NCBI RefSeq assembly: GCF_037975245.1
Contig: NC_092579.1
Coordinates: forward strand, 3,744,001-3,808,000
DNA: 64,000 nt
Direction: 5' to 3'
Source: Apostichopus japonicus
Taxonomy: Eukaryota > Echinodermata > Holothuroidea > Aspidochirotida > Stichopodidae
The notes beneath the pieces are model-generated. The model saw nothing but the letters and a program-made list of their open reading frames with translations. It had not been told where the DNA came from and did not search any database. Shown here in pieces: positions 1 through 12,960 of this stretch. Every line of letters begins with the position of its first letter. Position 1 is the stretch's first letter. The translations under genes and the position numbers were made by a program.

Positions 1-3000
1 AGATTGAGCTGGGTATCGACAGTTACGGTGCATCTGTGACCACCATGGAGGAAGTATTTATCAAGTAAGTTACAAATATAATTCATGTGCATCTTCAACA
101 TTTTCAGTGACTGTACCCCCCAGTAGATATTGTTGGTTTAATTTGTAATAATCAATATATCGCCCTTTTTTACCAATCCTTTCCCTTATGTCGACAAATG
201 TGTTGTTAATATTTGTATATACATCCGTATATTTTCCCTGTTAGGTAGTGCTGTACCCCATCATAAGCCTGCAGGTTTCTTTGAACAATACCTTTGAACA
301 TGTTTTTATTCAATTTCAAAGTTACAGTCAAAGGTATTTTGCTTATTCCCTTTATGTATCAAGCAAAAACCAGTGAATAGCAGCAACGTTCGCCTTACGT
401 ACTTCGAAGTAAACTAGTCGCAAGCATCACAGTGGTTGTAACCACCGGTTACATGACCATTGGTTATATGGCAGTATTAACCACATTGTAGTAACCCTTG
501 GTTACATGACAAATGGTCACACAGCAGTAGTAACCATTGGTTTAAAGATAATCATAGGTCGCTTGCAAGTGGTCAAGATTTGTTTCGCTCTCGGATATTT
601 CTCTCTCTCTCTCTGTCTTTGTTTCCCGCTATGGTTTTGATGACTCTCGAGAACCATTCGTATCTTTGCACTGCACAATCTCTGAACTCTTTCCAGCTTT
701 AAAGTTTGTTCATACCAAATTTCTGGTCACAAATCATCTTGCTTATGAAGATTGTTCTATGTTTGTTTTGCATTAGTCTGCATTTCACAACCTCAGCGAT
801 GTGCCTTTCTATGACGTACCCGCTTCCGCAGAACTGATATGAATTCGGGAAGCGATTTGCTCAACCCTCAGTAGTTTGTTTTATTGATGTGATTTAACTC
901 TCCCGTGTATACTTTGGACTTTTCTCTTCAGAGTGGGTGACGGTAATCGTGACACCAAAGCGTTACCTGACGGATATGGTTCGTCCACGGAGAATCAGGC
1001 GATTGAGAATAGACAGTCTGCAGCCAATGGAAGTATGTCGTATCAGGAGGAAGACCTAGAAGAACAAACGAGTAAGAAAACTGTTAGAGAGAGCTAGAGA
1101 ATACACATGAGACAGCTGAGTATATTACAGCCTGTTGCTGCACACAACTAGTTCTTTCTATAAGAGTATAACAGAGACTGAGGAAAAACTGCTTATTTGT
1201 AAATGTCGAAACCTTTACTTTCCAACATTTACTGATGTGTTAAATATGGTCACTTATATCCTCCCCGAAACAAGCTTTTGTTGTGTAAAAGTAAGTTGGC
1301 CTGAAGTTTCGATCCTAGCAGGACCTTTTTGTTTTTGTTGTTAGTTTTTCTTTATCCCTATGAATTTATAATTTATATGAACTTTCTGCATAATTAATCA
1401 TACCATAATCATTTCATAAGACCATTGTTTTTTTTTTGGAACTGTTCCATACATTCAATATTTGATTCATTGATGATGAAACCTTTTTTTCCCCCCTTTC
1501 TTTCCTTCCCAGATCATCTCTATGAGGAAAACCCAATCAGGAATACTGGGTTAATGCTGTACTGCCAGCAGTTTCGCGCCCTCTTCATCAAGCGCTTCCT
1601 CCACAGTTTGCGTAATTGGTTGTTGATGATATTCCAATTGTTGATTCCTATACAGTGCACTCTGGTGTCCCTTCTAGCCGCTATAATGTTTCCGGCCGTG
1701 TCGAACTCTCCGCCTTTAAGCATGAATATCTCAGTCTATGGGGACACTTACATTCCATACCAGGTAAAGTCAATAGATTATAATACGTCCACGCAATCTG
1801 ATCATTGAGAAACACCAATAGCGATTTTTTAGTTCTTTGGCAAAAAATTTTCAAGCCCTGTGGTGATCTTAAGGAGCTTTCAGAATTGTAAAACAAAAGG
1901 ACCTACTTTTTCATCACGGTTTCTCTACAAAATGTGGTCAATTTCTTGTATATTGTTCATAACGAAATGAAGAAAAATATTAATCCTTTCACTTCTTTTA
2001 TTGAACTCGACAAGCATTTGAATTTGTGAAGTTATTATCAGAAATTAGGAGGTTCACTTCACTGTTTGATAGTTTTATGATATTGCAGTAATTTTACCAG
2101 CTGGTTTTTTTTCAAAAGATTTCTTGAGATTTGTAAGCAAAGCCGAAAAAGAAGACTGACTGGAGAATTGTAAGCTAAGTTGGGAGAGATAAACATGAAA
2201 GAGGATATTTCCTAGAAATCTATTGGTGACACACTTAATTCTATTCCATCGTTATTTGCAACCCGATCGTTATCCATTTTCAGGTGACGAATTCGTCCAC
2301 TGCGATCGGTTTGGGAGAAGTTTATGCATCACAGTTTAATGGGACTCGGACCGGCACTGAATTTGTGAACACGTCATACCCAGATTTATCTATGGCCGAT
2401 TTCTTGCTGGACAGAAATGAAAATACCACAGTGTCTTTCAACTTTGATAACCTAATGGCATCCACTTTCAATCTCGCGACGGGCGAAGCGGACAAAATTA
2501 TGAGCGTCGCCCACTTCAACAACCAGCCGTATCATTCAGCCCCCATGTCCCTCAGTGCCGTTGACAACGCTTTTCTGAAATATTATTCAAACGACAAGTT
2601 TTCAGTGCACACAATCAACCATCCTCTGCCCCGGACTGTCAAGGAACAGGCGAGCGATCAGGTCAACAAGGGAGTGCAAACGGGATTTGCAATAGCGTAC
2701 AATATGCTCTTCGGGATGTCTTTCTTAGCTGCTAGTTTCGTCGTCTTCCTCATTAAGGAGAACACTACCAAATCGAAGCACCTTCAGTTTATCAGTGGCG
2801 TCAGGTCCTCCAACTTCTGGTTGTCGGCTTACACCTGGGATCTCTTGAACTACACCATACCCTGCGTGTTATCCTGCGCCCTGTTCGCAGCTTTCAATGT
2901 GGAAGCGTTTTCTGACGACGGCAGATTCCTCTACATCTTCCTGCTGCTGTTCCTCCACGGATGGGCGATCATTCCTCTCATGTACCTGGCGTCTTTTCTC

Positions 3001-6000
3001 TTCACGGTTCCGTCGACCGGGTTCGTCACGATGACAATGTTCAATGTCGTGTTTGGGTCCACCACCTTCCTGGCGGTGGAAGTCCTACTTGTTCCCGAGT
3101 TGAACTTGGTGAACGTTGGCCACATCTTAGACTGGGTGTTTGTATTCTCGCCGTCGTATTTGTTGGGAAAGGCGATGGCAGATTTCTACAACAACTTTCA
3201 GATACTTTCAGTGTGTGACTCATCACCTCTTGCCAAAAAATTCTGTGAAGAAAACGAAGGTAATAATCATCACTCATATATATAATTGAAATCGTAGTGA
3301 GTTGAAAATCCAGAACGGTGAAAAATCTTCCAGCCTCCACTGGGATTCGAACCCGGGCCACCCTAACCACTAGGCTATGGACACTGATTGTATGTCCAGA
3401 GGTTCGAAACCAGTAAGGAAAATGTCGTAATTCCACTGTAGGCGTTTGTCACCTGTATCGAACAATACTAGTTCTGCTTTGGTGACATATTTACCTTACT
3501 CTAGAGATCAAACATGATGCTAACCAACTCGAAATAATTTCTGATTCCTAAAGCCGGATCTCAAAAGAGATACTTTGAACAGACTTTGTTAATGAAATAA
3601 AGGTAAACTACAAAGGCAATATATAAATTTAGATGTATATGTATATGGTGATGTTGTGTATGTAAGTACAAGAACCCTATTGTGTCCTGTGAAGTTCAAT
3701 GGTCATTTGAGGTGGAGAGAAGCCAGTGAATGAGTACAAGAACCTTGCTGATCATGTGGATTTAGCAGCACTTAAAACAAAACATGATCTTGTGTCTGCA
3801 GTGTTCAATTAGGTATTTCACTGGAAATGTGACAGGAATTACTGAACTTATTGGCTTGTGCTTTATAGTGAGGGGGGGGGGAGTGGGCAGGGAGGTGAGG
3901 AGGAGCGAGATTAGGAGGGAGGTGGTTGATGCGGTGGAGGTGAGAGATATGGTAAATTGCACATAGTATCCTGCAGACTTCCATGTCATTATGGACAACA
4001 TCTCTACGGTAAGCAATATTTGCTGAATCCATGTTTTGGTTTTGTTTTCCAGATTTAAAATTCCAAGAGAACTACCTGGCCTGGGAGTATCCCGGGATCG
4101 GCCGATCAGTGGTCTTTCTATTCGCCGAAGGATTTATCTACTTCGGTATCGTCCTCCTTGTAGAGATGGGAGTATTCAGAAAGATGAAATATCTATGGAA
4201 GGGGAGAAAAAATAAGAAACCATCACAGTATGAACCAGTTAACAATGCTGAAGAGGTAGGGATGTCTAGTCAGTTTGCTCTTACTATGTTGCCTCCTTTC
4301 TTCTACCTTGTACCTCTCTATCTCCTTTCCACTTAGTCCCCCCACCCCCCCCCCCCAACGGCAGCAGCTTTTTTTCACCATCTCACTTGTTGTTAAGAAT
4401 CAAGCATGTAGGCGGCATATAGTACAGAATTTAACCAACTCACTTGCATATCAGGCCTAGAATTCTCACTGAAATTGTCATTGAATTACAGCACACACCA
4501 GTCTTATTATTGTCGGCTTATGGTAGCAGATCATTAATTACATTTATGGATAATAGTAAGTAGTAATCCGGGACTTATACTAAGTAAAAACTCATGACAA
4601 TTGTGCCCCAAATTGTCACGTGTTTATCTTCTTATTGTTTACTGAATGGCTGACAGAAAAATGCAACTGCGTTTTTATGTTACAGGTAAACGAGATCCAA
4701 TGGCATTCAGCTAGTATATAGCCTAAATTTCGAGGCCTGCACATGTTTTCAATTAAATATGAGATAAATTACCTATTTGCTGAGAGAGCATCATTTCCTT
4801 TTATGGTGTTTTTCACAGCAATAATATATATAAACATATACTTGGAGCGTAAATCAGTACAACATAGTTGTGAAAGGAAGTGTTCTGGGAAGCCTTCCCT
4901 CCTTAACAAAGTAGAACACTACCGTAAAAGGGAAGAATTGAAAGAAACAGCAACATAAAACAAAACCAAAAAATTTCATGTACCTAACTGCAATAACTTA
5001 CAGAAAATTATTTAGAAAAAATAAGACATTACTATAACATAATTTGAAATTGATATAATAATAAACCAGATAATAATTTATATTTGGGGCTAAAATGTCT
5101 AATATTCTGTGGTATCGTTTTTCATGACCCTTTCCTTAAAAGATGGTCGATTGAGATATATTTAGGTATAATTGCCTTTCTTCTTCAACACCCCTCGTGC
5201 CCCTCCCCCCCGCCCCTGCCCCCTTTGGTTTCAATTTGATATTGATATGCTTTTTCTTACCCGTCTCTTCCCCTTTTAGGAGGATGAGGATGTCTGAACA
5301 GAGAGAACAATTTCAGAGATCTGCCCCATCCCCTCCCCACCCCCACCCCCTTTGCTTTTTATTCATTCCGTTCAAGATGTTGACAGTGTTCCATATAAGA
5401 TATTGATATGCTTTCTCTTACCCGTCTCTTCCTCTTTCAGGAGGATGAGGATGTCCGAACGGAGAGAGAACAAATCGAGAGATCTCCCCTGGAGCGGTTG
5501 TCTCGATCGTTTGTACTCGTCCTTAAAGGTCTTCGCAAGGTCTACCCAGGTAGAGGAGGGAGAGCTCCTGTTGTGGCCGTTGAAGGCTCCACACTCGGCG
5601 TACCGTCGAAGGAGTGCTTCGGTCTGCTGGGAGTAAACGGTGCGGGTAAGACGACAACCTTCAAGATGCTGACAGGGGACGAGGCGCTGAGCGAAGGGGA
5701 CGCCTACGTAGAAGGGTTTAGCGTCAAGAGCGATACAAGGAAGGTAAAACACTCTCTTGAAGTTTGTGTTTTTGCAAAAGTTAGGACAGATTGTTTATCT
5801 ATTTGTTTTTTTTATTCCTAGAAATTTTGGCTGAAGGTAACGTTTTTTTTCAATATGTGTAGCTTCATAATATTTGAATGACTGTCTATGTTTGCATCGC
5901 ATGTTGGTCACTGAGGTTAGAGCTGTCAAGGGTGAAAAGATGATAGAGAATTATTTAAACCTCGTGTGTGTAAATCATGTAGAGTACTTAGTACTTATAT

Positions 6001-9000
6001 CAACAAGGGTGGATGGAAGTGCAATGGAAGCTCCCCTCCTAACTTGGCCGAATGAGACCAGTGTAGGTCAGTATATTGTCCTCTCTGTAAAGTTATGCTG
6101 CAAGAGTCATTCACAGCAGGTTTTTGTGTTAATATTGATAAAAACATTTGGATGCTTGGATTCTAAACTGCTGTGTAGTGAGAAATCTTGACTATTTATT
6201 GTGTATCCTCTATTTAATATATTTTGAGTGAATTTTAACATTTTTTGGGGAAAGTGTTCACTATGCTCTTTGCATATAAACAATATGGATAAGAAACATG
6301 TCTGGTTGATGAAATGTTAAGAATGTGATGAAATTGTACAAATCACTCGCTCGTTAACATTCAGTTGAGCAGTGGTGTCTTTTGTGCAATCTTACTCTGA
6401 ATATATGTCAGATTGGTAAAATTGTACACCAAGTGCAAAAGTTGCTCTAATTTCATGAAATGGTTACCCTGTTGTCGCTGAATTCTCGGTTCCTACTGAC
6501 GTGAATTCACCTTCTCTGACTTAAATTGGAATATAGATATGGTTAAAGATAGGTAGAATAAGAAGAATTGGAAAAAGGAACTTCTTGAGTAACCACGACA
6601 GAAGTTCTCAACAGGCAGTCTGCGGGTCAACTTTGGTGCATAAGAAAGTTAAAATGCAAATTGTCCAGAATCTTGCACTAGTCTGTTATGCAGGCGTTAA
6701 CGAAGGCAGGGATCAAAGATAACTTGTATTATTCAGTATCCTCAAAGCTCTCTAATATTCATTTTTAAGTGAACCGCTCCCTGTTTGACTGAATACACTC
6801 GCTTTGAAAATTGGCTCCTACGCCCTCACCACAGTACACAGTAAGCTGCCATTAATTACGTAATACGCTTTTTCAGGCTTGGGCATCCTGTTGGCTACCC
6901 TGTACATTACTTATACTAGGTATGGTGAGATTTTTGTTTGTTTTAGAGTTTTGTTTCCATCCACTTTATTTTTCTCTCTGGTCCTGTTAGATAAAATTAA
7001 TTTGAGGAGCCTAAAATTGGGATGGTCGATGTATTAAATGTACTTTAAACGGTTGTTTTGACAGGTGCAACAGCGGATAGGATACTGCCCTCAATTTGAT
7101 GGTTTGGTGGACCAACTGACAGGGAGGGAAACTCTCTTCATGTATGCACGTTTAAGAGGCGTCCCAGAGAAGAGGATCGCCCTCAAGGTGGACTGTTTAC
7201 TGAGAGTATTTAACATGGAGGAACATGCTGATAAACAGGCTAAGGCATACAGGTAAATTACACCATGAATAAAACATTAACAGCAACTGAATATTCATAG
7301 AAGTAAAATCTGCACTATTTTAAATTGAGATAGTTTGAACCAGTATGGAAGGTTGTAGTTCAGAAGCAATCTGCCCTCCTTTCTAATATTATATTACACT
7401 GTTTATTGAACTTGTTTATTTATTCAGTGGTGGAAACAAGAGGAAGTTAAGTACAGCTGTAGCTTTGATTGGTGATCCACCCCTAGTCTTATTGGACGAG
7501 CCCACTACCGGGATGGACCCTGTCACCAGGAGGTTACTATGGAAGGCCCTTTGTGAAATAAGGAATGCTGGGCGATCAATAGTACTAACGTCTCATAGGT
7601 TTGTGAATTACCTTGGCATTCTTAATTCTTATATAACTTTCAATTTTACATTTATAATCATTTCCCAGTGGGGATCTTCAGGCATGCCTTAAATTAACAG
7701 ACGGCGCTCTCATATCGGTCCGATCTAGTTCCACGAAACTCGACAAGCTGCAGTCTCCGAAATCATTGAGAATGCCTTTGAGGAACCTCTGACGGACACT
7801 TCTGGGCAAAGTACCTAATTGACCTATAGTGTGACATTACTCAAGCTAACATATGGTTTTTAACACTCATAACAAGTACATATCGTCTGGCTACTTTTCA
7901 CAGGTCTGATAATCGACCAGTCAGAAAGCTTCTTTGACCTACTCTCAATCATGTCCGGTAATCTAAGTTTCAGCTTTGAGCATCGTTAAACATTTTATCA
8001 AAGTCTCTGGAATATACTGGACTTATGCCTGCTATTCCTACTTGATCACTGGTGGTATATACAATTTCATTTTGTAAATAATGAAAAACAAGCTTTTTTG
8101 AAACACAATTTTCTCGACCAGCATGTAGATTAAGATCTACGAGATCAAGTCAACGGTATGGATCATACCAAAGTAGGACTGACATAATGGCACCCTCGGT
8201 AAAAAACATTGAAGATCCCCATATGGCATTTAAATTTTATGAATATAAGGTTATCAAATTATTCAAAGTTAAAATATCATTGCTTCATTCATAAATTGCC
8301 GGAGGGATTGTGTAAGCCAGTGGCGTTTGATAGCAGAAGAGCTTGTTTGAATGACAACCAGATTACAAAATATTTGATAGATTATAGTTGGAATGAATAC
8401 CCAAGGTTTGTAATGTTGACAGGAATTATATTCATAAATGTTTATCAAAGTCTTATTATAAATGACAGTAAACATCTTATAGTCATAGATATCACCATTC
8501 TTTTTCTTTTTTGTTGTTGCTAGTTTTTGATATCATTTTATTCAGTAGATATTACACACTATTTTAGATAGTATCTGTTTTTAGTTCTATTTTAGTATTT
8601 GTCTAAAGCCATGGCATTCAAACTGTTGTGCGAACAATGGTGCTTGGTTTCGAAATCGTGTTACATATTTGCAACTTGTGGTTTTATAATAATAGATTTG
8701 CAACATTTTCCATAAATATCCAAAAATTGTTTTTTTACCTTCCAAAATTTTTTAGCACTCCTAAGCAGGATCAAGACCCCCACTTTGAATACCAGTGTGT
8801 CAATCACCGACCCGTGTAATTTTAACTAATGCTGATTTTAAGTACGTAGTTTAATATGAAAATAGATCAACCCGTTACTTTCCAGCATATATGATATATG
8901 TGTTAATTTTTAAAGTTCGCAATTTCTTTTTGTGTTTGATAAAATTAATGAACTCAGCATCCTTTCCAAATAGACTGTTGTTCTGTCTGTCAAGTCATCT

Positions 9001-10114
9001 GTGTTTAATAATGACTATATTTTGGTTTAAAGTTTGCCATTTTCCTTGATTCCACCAGCATGGAGGAATGTGAAGCTCTCTGTACCAGACTGGCCATCAT
9101 GGTGAACGGGATAGTCAAATGCCTCGGTAGTACGCAGCATCTCAAGAGCAGGTTCGGCGAGGGATTCACTCTCTTGATTAAGGCCTCACCCGGCCCAGAC
9201 GGTCAGCCACGGGACATGCAACATATAAAGGACTTTATTACTCGAGAGTTTAGAGGTAAGCCAAAACAGCGAAGATGTGTTAGGCGAGACGCCTTATAGG
9301 AAGTAACCACCCAGTTGGGACAATTTTTTCTGTACTTAAGTGTTATTTCCTGCTTTCAGAGCACTCCTATTGTCAGTACAGGCAGTATGAATATCATGTT
9401 TCTATCAGATCAAGGTTAGGACCTGTTTGTACTGTCAGTACCAGTGCTTTGAGAGCATGATATTGGAGTAGAGTTTAGAGTGGTATGAGCATTAGGAAAT
9501 TGTCCCAACTGGCTGAAGAACACAACATTTTATCAAACATAGGCCAAAGACTCAACAAAAAATATTTAAGTGACTTCACAGATCATGAATATGCATGAAA
9601 CTTCATTAGACAATAGAAGCTTAAAATTAGACTGCTACTCTACTTCAGTACCTGGCCCCATCACCCCCCACCACCCGCAACAACCCTTCACTCTCCTGTT
9701 TGCAAAATCCTCTATATATTATTTATTTTAGTCGTTTATATTTGTAAGTGACTGGCATATGGAGCTACATGCAGTAGAAAGCTGTAAGAAACATTTAGAT
9801 CCCTCTTTAATTTTTTATGATGGAATATGAAGATCTGACCTTTTCTCTCATACCTTTCTGATTTCAAACATGGTCTGTATCTGTTTTAATTATGGTTTTC
9901 TGTAGGATGCCAGTTGAAGGATGAACACCAAGGCATGGTCCATTACCATATAACAGACACCAGTATAGCATGGGCCACCATCTTTGGTACTCTGGAGAGA
10001 GCCAAGGATCAGTACGGCATCCAGGATTACTCTGTCAGTCAAACCAGCCTGGAACAAGTCTTTCTTAATTTTGCCCGGATGCAACGGGAAGAGGACGAAG
10101 CGCCTATTGCATAG
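1..10114 (+). CDS. ABCA3: ABCA3-class ABC transporter, C-terminal half (5' part lies outside the window)
   Basis: Full-size ABCA proteins are membrane lipid exporters or flippases; ABCA3 loads phospholipid into lysosome-related organelles. Exons by splice consensus and phase: 1-64, 932-1071, 1513-1763, 2284-3259, 4053-4255, 5441-5743, 7065-7252, 7428-7598, 9059-9255, 9906-10114 (stop 10112-10114). All junctions keep frame, giving about 900 residues. The first exon encodes [13 protein letters not shown], the segment that follows ATPase domain 1 in ABCA proteins. A variable linker follows, then the second membrane block (1513-4255), ATPase domain 2 with Walker [12 protein letters not shown], signature SGGNKRKLS and Walker [14 protein letters not shown], then the C-terminal [17 protein letters not shown] motif. 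ABCA3 is the closest relative I recall; another ABCA3-clade paralogue is possible. Family assignment is very secure. Confidence 0.95.
1270..1330 (-). repeat. Dispersed repeat with GATCC-loop-GGATC core (copy C)
   Basis: Read on the minus strand this has GTCCTGCTAGGATCGAAAC followed by a conserved GGCCAACTTACTTTTACACA. The same block recurs at 35560-35630 (plus) and 38130-38215 (minus). It lies in an ABCA3 intron. The flanks of the three copies differ, so these are dispersed copies of one element. Confidence 0.6.
2284..3259 (+). CDS. ABCA3: ABCA3-like exon: second extracellular loop and membrane helices
   Basis: This unusually large exon (976 bases) starts after a CAG acceptor and ends before GTAATA. 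Its first third is hydrophilic with several N-X-S/T sites, as expected of the large extracellular loop 2. The family-typical stretch [20 protein letters not shown] then leads into several hydrophobic helices, including the [13 protein letters not shown] motif. The next exon, 4053-4255, adds the last helix and the charged cytosolic linker before ATPase domain 2. Confidence 0.93.
3286..3386 (-). mobile_element. tRNA-derived SINE fragment in an ABCA3 intron
   Basis: On the minus strand there is an A-box-like TAGCCTAGTGGTTAGGG and a B-box-like GGGTTCGAATCCC, then a tail reading GGAGGCTGGAAGATTTTTCA. The region at 48970-49046 repeats the B box and tail closely, so this is a repeat family and not a tRNA gene. 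No folded anticodon arm can be drawn. It sits 30-130 bases past an exon donor. Confidence 0.7.
3650..3735 (+). repeat. Fragment of a dispersed AGGTCA-rich repeat
   Basis: The stretch reading 'aagaacc..tgtcctgtgaagttcaatggtcatttgagg' in part matches the repeats at 34090-34190 and 37340-37680. It is a diverged single unit inside the intron 3260-4052. A poly(G) run lies at about 3871-3880 in the same intron. Confidence 0.45.
5234..5440 (+). repeat. 161 bp direct duplication of an ABCA3 exon start (decoy exon)
   Basis: The intron end and first ~45 exon bases at 5396-5490 are copied 161 bases upstream. The upstream copy keeps the pyrimidine tract and an AG acceptor at 5278-5279, then GAGGATGAGGATGTC as in the real exon. 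In the frame set by exon 4053-4255 its next codon is TGA, while the real exon has CGA. The copy dissolves into C-rich sequence and has no clear donor. I take 5441 as the true exon start because only it stays open into Walker A. Confidence 0.8.
5441..9255 (+). CDS. ABCA3: ABCA3-like exons encoding nucleotide-binding domain 2
   Basis: Exons 5441-5743, 7065-7252, 7428-7598 and 9059-9255 encode the second ATPase domain. In order they carry Walker A ([11 protein letters not shown]), the Q-loop region ([19 protein letters not shown]), the signature SGGNKRKLS, Walker B with the catalytic Glu ([11 protein letters not shown]) and the switch His in [19 protein letters not shown]. The signature serine and the SHS serine are each built from codons split across introns, which confirms the 7252/7428 and 7598/9059 junctions. 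All ATP-binding motifs look intact, so the domain should be active. Confidence 0.94.
5744..7064 (+). other. ABCA3 intron without recognised features
   Basis: This 1.3 kb intron separates Walker A from the Q-loop exon. I see no tandem repeat or transposon ends. The 105-codon reading frame at 5874-6191 has no family similarity I recognise and no splice context that would use it. Confidence 0.6.
7599..9058 (+). other. ABCA3 intron without recognised features
   Basis: AT-rich intron between the Walker B exon and the SHSMEEC exon. Several short open frames occur (for example 8209-8523) but have low-complexity, intron-like composition. Confidence 0.6.
9311..9512. mobile_element. MITE, 202 bp, with CCAGTTGGGACAATTT terminal inverted repeats
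   Basis: The two ends are a perfect 16 bp inverted repeat. The interior contains GTCAGTACcAGTGCTTT, which recurs in the second copy near 45443-45639. Both copies lie in introns or just past genes. No long target duplication is evident. It codes for nothing, so it is a non-autonomous DNA transposon of unknown superfamily. Confidence 0.75.
9906..10114 (+). CDS. ABCA3: ABCA3-like terminal coding exon
   Basis: Acceptor TGTAG at 9901-9905. It encodes [13 protein letters not shown] and [20 protein letters not shown], the regulatory C-terminus conserved in ABCA3 orthologues, then a short acidic tail (REEDEAPIA) and TAG. Later ORFs share neither codon pattern nor family similarity, so this is the true end. 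Confidence 0.93.
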
Positions 10115-10843
10115 CGCCCTTGCTAAGCTTTACAATGTTCATTGCTTCTTATGATGGATCATTTTTCCCTCACCGTCGAGTGACTTCAATTGTCCAGTTT
10201 CATTTTGTCTTGACACATATTGGACGCATCGATCTGTGGAAGCGGTCACTACCTCCCTGTTGACCTGGGAATCTTGGCGGTCACTCATCATTCTATAATG
10301 ACTCCTTACCCTCAATCTCTTTCATTTAAATGGATACATGCAGTGATGGATTGTATGTACCAATCGTTCAGAAATCATATGAATATTAGATTCAGTTAGC
10401 TGGAGTTAATTGATAATAGAGATATATTAAAAATTAAGGTACTAAATTCTTTTTTTCTACTGTAGAGTTTTATAGTTATATACTGGGCAATAACCTGATA
10501 AATTATTTTGATCTTAAAAATGACTCTTTATAGCAAGAGGCGTGCAGTGGGGTTTGGACACGAAGTTGAGACCTAGGGCTGCTGGGAAACATTACCCCAA
10601 ATCTACATCTACAACAACTAAAGATGTACAAACTCTTTTCACACACTTTGTGTGTCTTTAAATGGGCAGCAACATATGATATATTTTACATGTTATTCAT
10701 CTGTTAAGTCAAAAAGTGTCATCGGAGCAGGAGCTTTGCAAACTCTCCAGATTTTACATATTTCAGATCTTTCCTCACTGTCGTCTAAATAAGTTCTGTC
10801 GGGCCCACCAGTATGTTTCTTAACATCTGTTCTAACGGGCTGA

Positions 10844-10849
10844 AATAAA
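10844..10849 (+). promoter_or_regulatory. Candidate poly(A) signal AATAAA for the ABCA3-like gene
   Basis: A canonical hexamer about 730 bases after the stop codon. A further AATAAA follows near 11021. Either is plausible, and without transcript data the true site is unknown. Confidence 0.35.
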
Positions 10850-10922
10850 CTTTCTCGAGGGCCACAATCGGCCTTTAGGCGGCACTTGAACCTGCATGTG
10901 CTTCAAAGCAACAAATTCAGAT

Positions 10923-11003
10923 TGCTGTTGTGCCCTTTAAAATCCCTGTTGTGCCCTTCAGAGTTGCTGTTGTGCCCTTCAAAATCGCTGTTGTGCCCTT
11001 CAA
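10923..11003 (+). repeat. Minisatellite, ~21 bp x 4
   Basis: Four near-identical units built around GCTGTTGTGCCCTT, separated by CAAAAT or CAGAGT variants, in the 3' flank of the ABCA3-like gene. Confidence 0.85.
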
Positions 11004-11195
11004 GTTTGCCATCATGCAGAATAAAAGTTTCATGATTATGAATGGTGAACATGACACTTGTTTTGGCCTTTCAAAGTCTTTAACATAATTTTGCTAACTG
11101 TCGATCGTGGTGTTTTACCCGTACAAGCTTTGGTTGGGTGACAAGTAGCAGCTTGGATGAATACTATGTTATTTTAGACATTTTAAGCAGTCGAA

Positions 11196-11272
11196 TATGC
11201 AAATGAGAAGAGTCATGTGCAAATGAGAAGAGTCACATATGTAAATGAGAAAAGTCACATATGTAAATGAGA
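11196..11272 (+). repeat. Minisatellite, ~22 bp x 3-4
   Basis: Repeats of ATGCAAATGAGAAGAGTCAC; later units carry ATGTAAATGAG. The first units contain ATGCAAAT, which matches an octamer-type POU site, but nothing else supports a regulatory role. Confidence 0.8.
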
Positions 11273-12960
11273 CTGACCCCTTACCTCCCTGATGTTAGAT
11301 ATAATTGCTCCAAAATGAACTGTTTATTTGATTTGAAGATGTGGAGTTCAAAGTTATGAATGTAGTTATTCCTGAAATATCTCTGAAAGCCCTTATTAGT
11401 TACTCAGACACTGACTGTAATGCAATAATAGTCGTTTTAATTAAACATACATTTCTCTTGTTTAACCCAAAATTTGCCACAAAATACGGAGGAAATATCA
11501 TCACCAGAGATCTTTTTTTATTTTCTTGAATGACGAAAAATGAAGACATTCATAAACACAATGGTAAATTTGTTATTTAAATTTCTACAGGCTTTTGTCA
11601 AGATTGCAATGTTTAACAGTTGATGTGTCATCTACGAGAAGCAAACTTAAAGTTATGCTGCCGAGATGCACTTCAAAAAGATAGTCTTTCGTTTTCCTTT
11701 CAAAATGCCAATATGTTGACATTCAGTGACATTTTGTGAATTACACGACTGAGTGAATGTTGAAGCCCTACGCAAATCCATCATGAACACAATATAGTAA
11801 AAATAAAGCAAAATGAACCGCTTTTTAATTTTTTTTTTTAAATCAGTTTGCAACTATGACTAAGCACCATTACATGTTTGCCTCAAACTCACTCTTTGTT
11901 GTACAAAAGTTGCAACTATCAATATCTCAAAAGTGGTATGTAGGAATTAAATGATAATTTCATAAGAATGCTTCGATTATGTTCATCTTTTATCCTTGGC
12001 AAACAAATGTATCTCTGGGATGTACTTTCAATTTTGAGAGCATCCTGTCTCTTAAGCAGCTTGAGTAGGTTTATAACGGGGATGAAAAAGAAGCATTTTT
12101 CAAACCTGCTACAAGTTAATTGAATTTGATGAAGTCTATACATTGTCCTTGACTGGATCGTGTGTCATAACTGGTTCTGCTCTCATATATAAGCATAGAC
12201 ATAGAGATAAGTTTGGGCCTGCAATATCAATGTGATCTCCCATTGCTACCTGTCTGTTATTAAAATATGCTGGTTGATGTAACATTATCAGCGTTTAGCT
12301 GAAACATCAGCGTTTAGCTGACACTTGATTTAGTTTGTGCCATCTTTTGCAATTTAAAAGTGTCTTTGATGAAGGTTAACATTGTATAGATATACAAGCA
12401 GAAGGATAGTATTCATATATAAAGAGTGCTTTCTTTATTACGAGGAAATATATTAAACCATATTATTTGCTATTCGATAAAGTATTAAGCAATAACTATG
12501 CAATTCATAGAAGGGAGAGGTATACATGGTAAAAGTTTCAGACACTTATGTATGGCATAAACATAGATATGTTTGTGAAATTATTTTTGCAATATTTCAA
12601 ATACAATGATGGGAGGGGGCTTTCAGTTGGGTGCAAAAAAAAAAAGGTTTTTATTACATGAAATCAAACTTTACAAATTTTATGTCATCAGTAATAAATA
12701 AATATGAATTTCCTTTGCTTTTCATAATATACATATATCTTGCCTTGCCATTGTGAAGTATGATATTATAAAGCAGGGCTATAAAGATTTTTTACAAAGT
12801 TTGTGAATTTGAAGAATGTGTATCTTATTGGGTTTCGATAATTCTGTGAACCATGTATTTAAATTTCATGCTAATTTGAATTTGCATATGGTTGACTATT
12901 CATCTTCCAGAGGAAGGAGATGATCTAACACTCTTCCAAAGATGAAGTAAGATATTTAAA

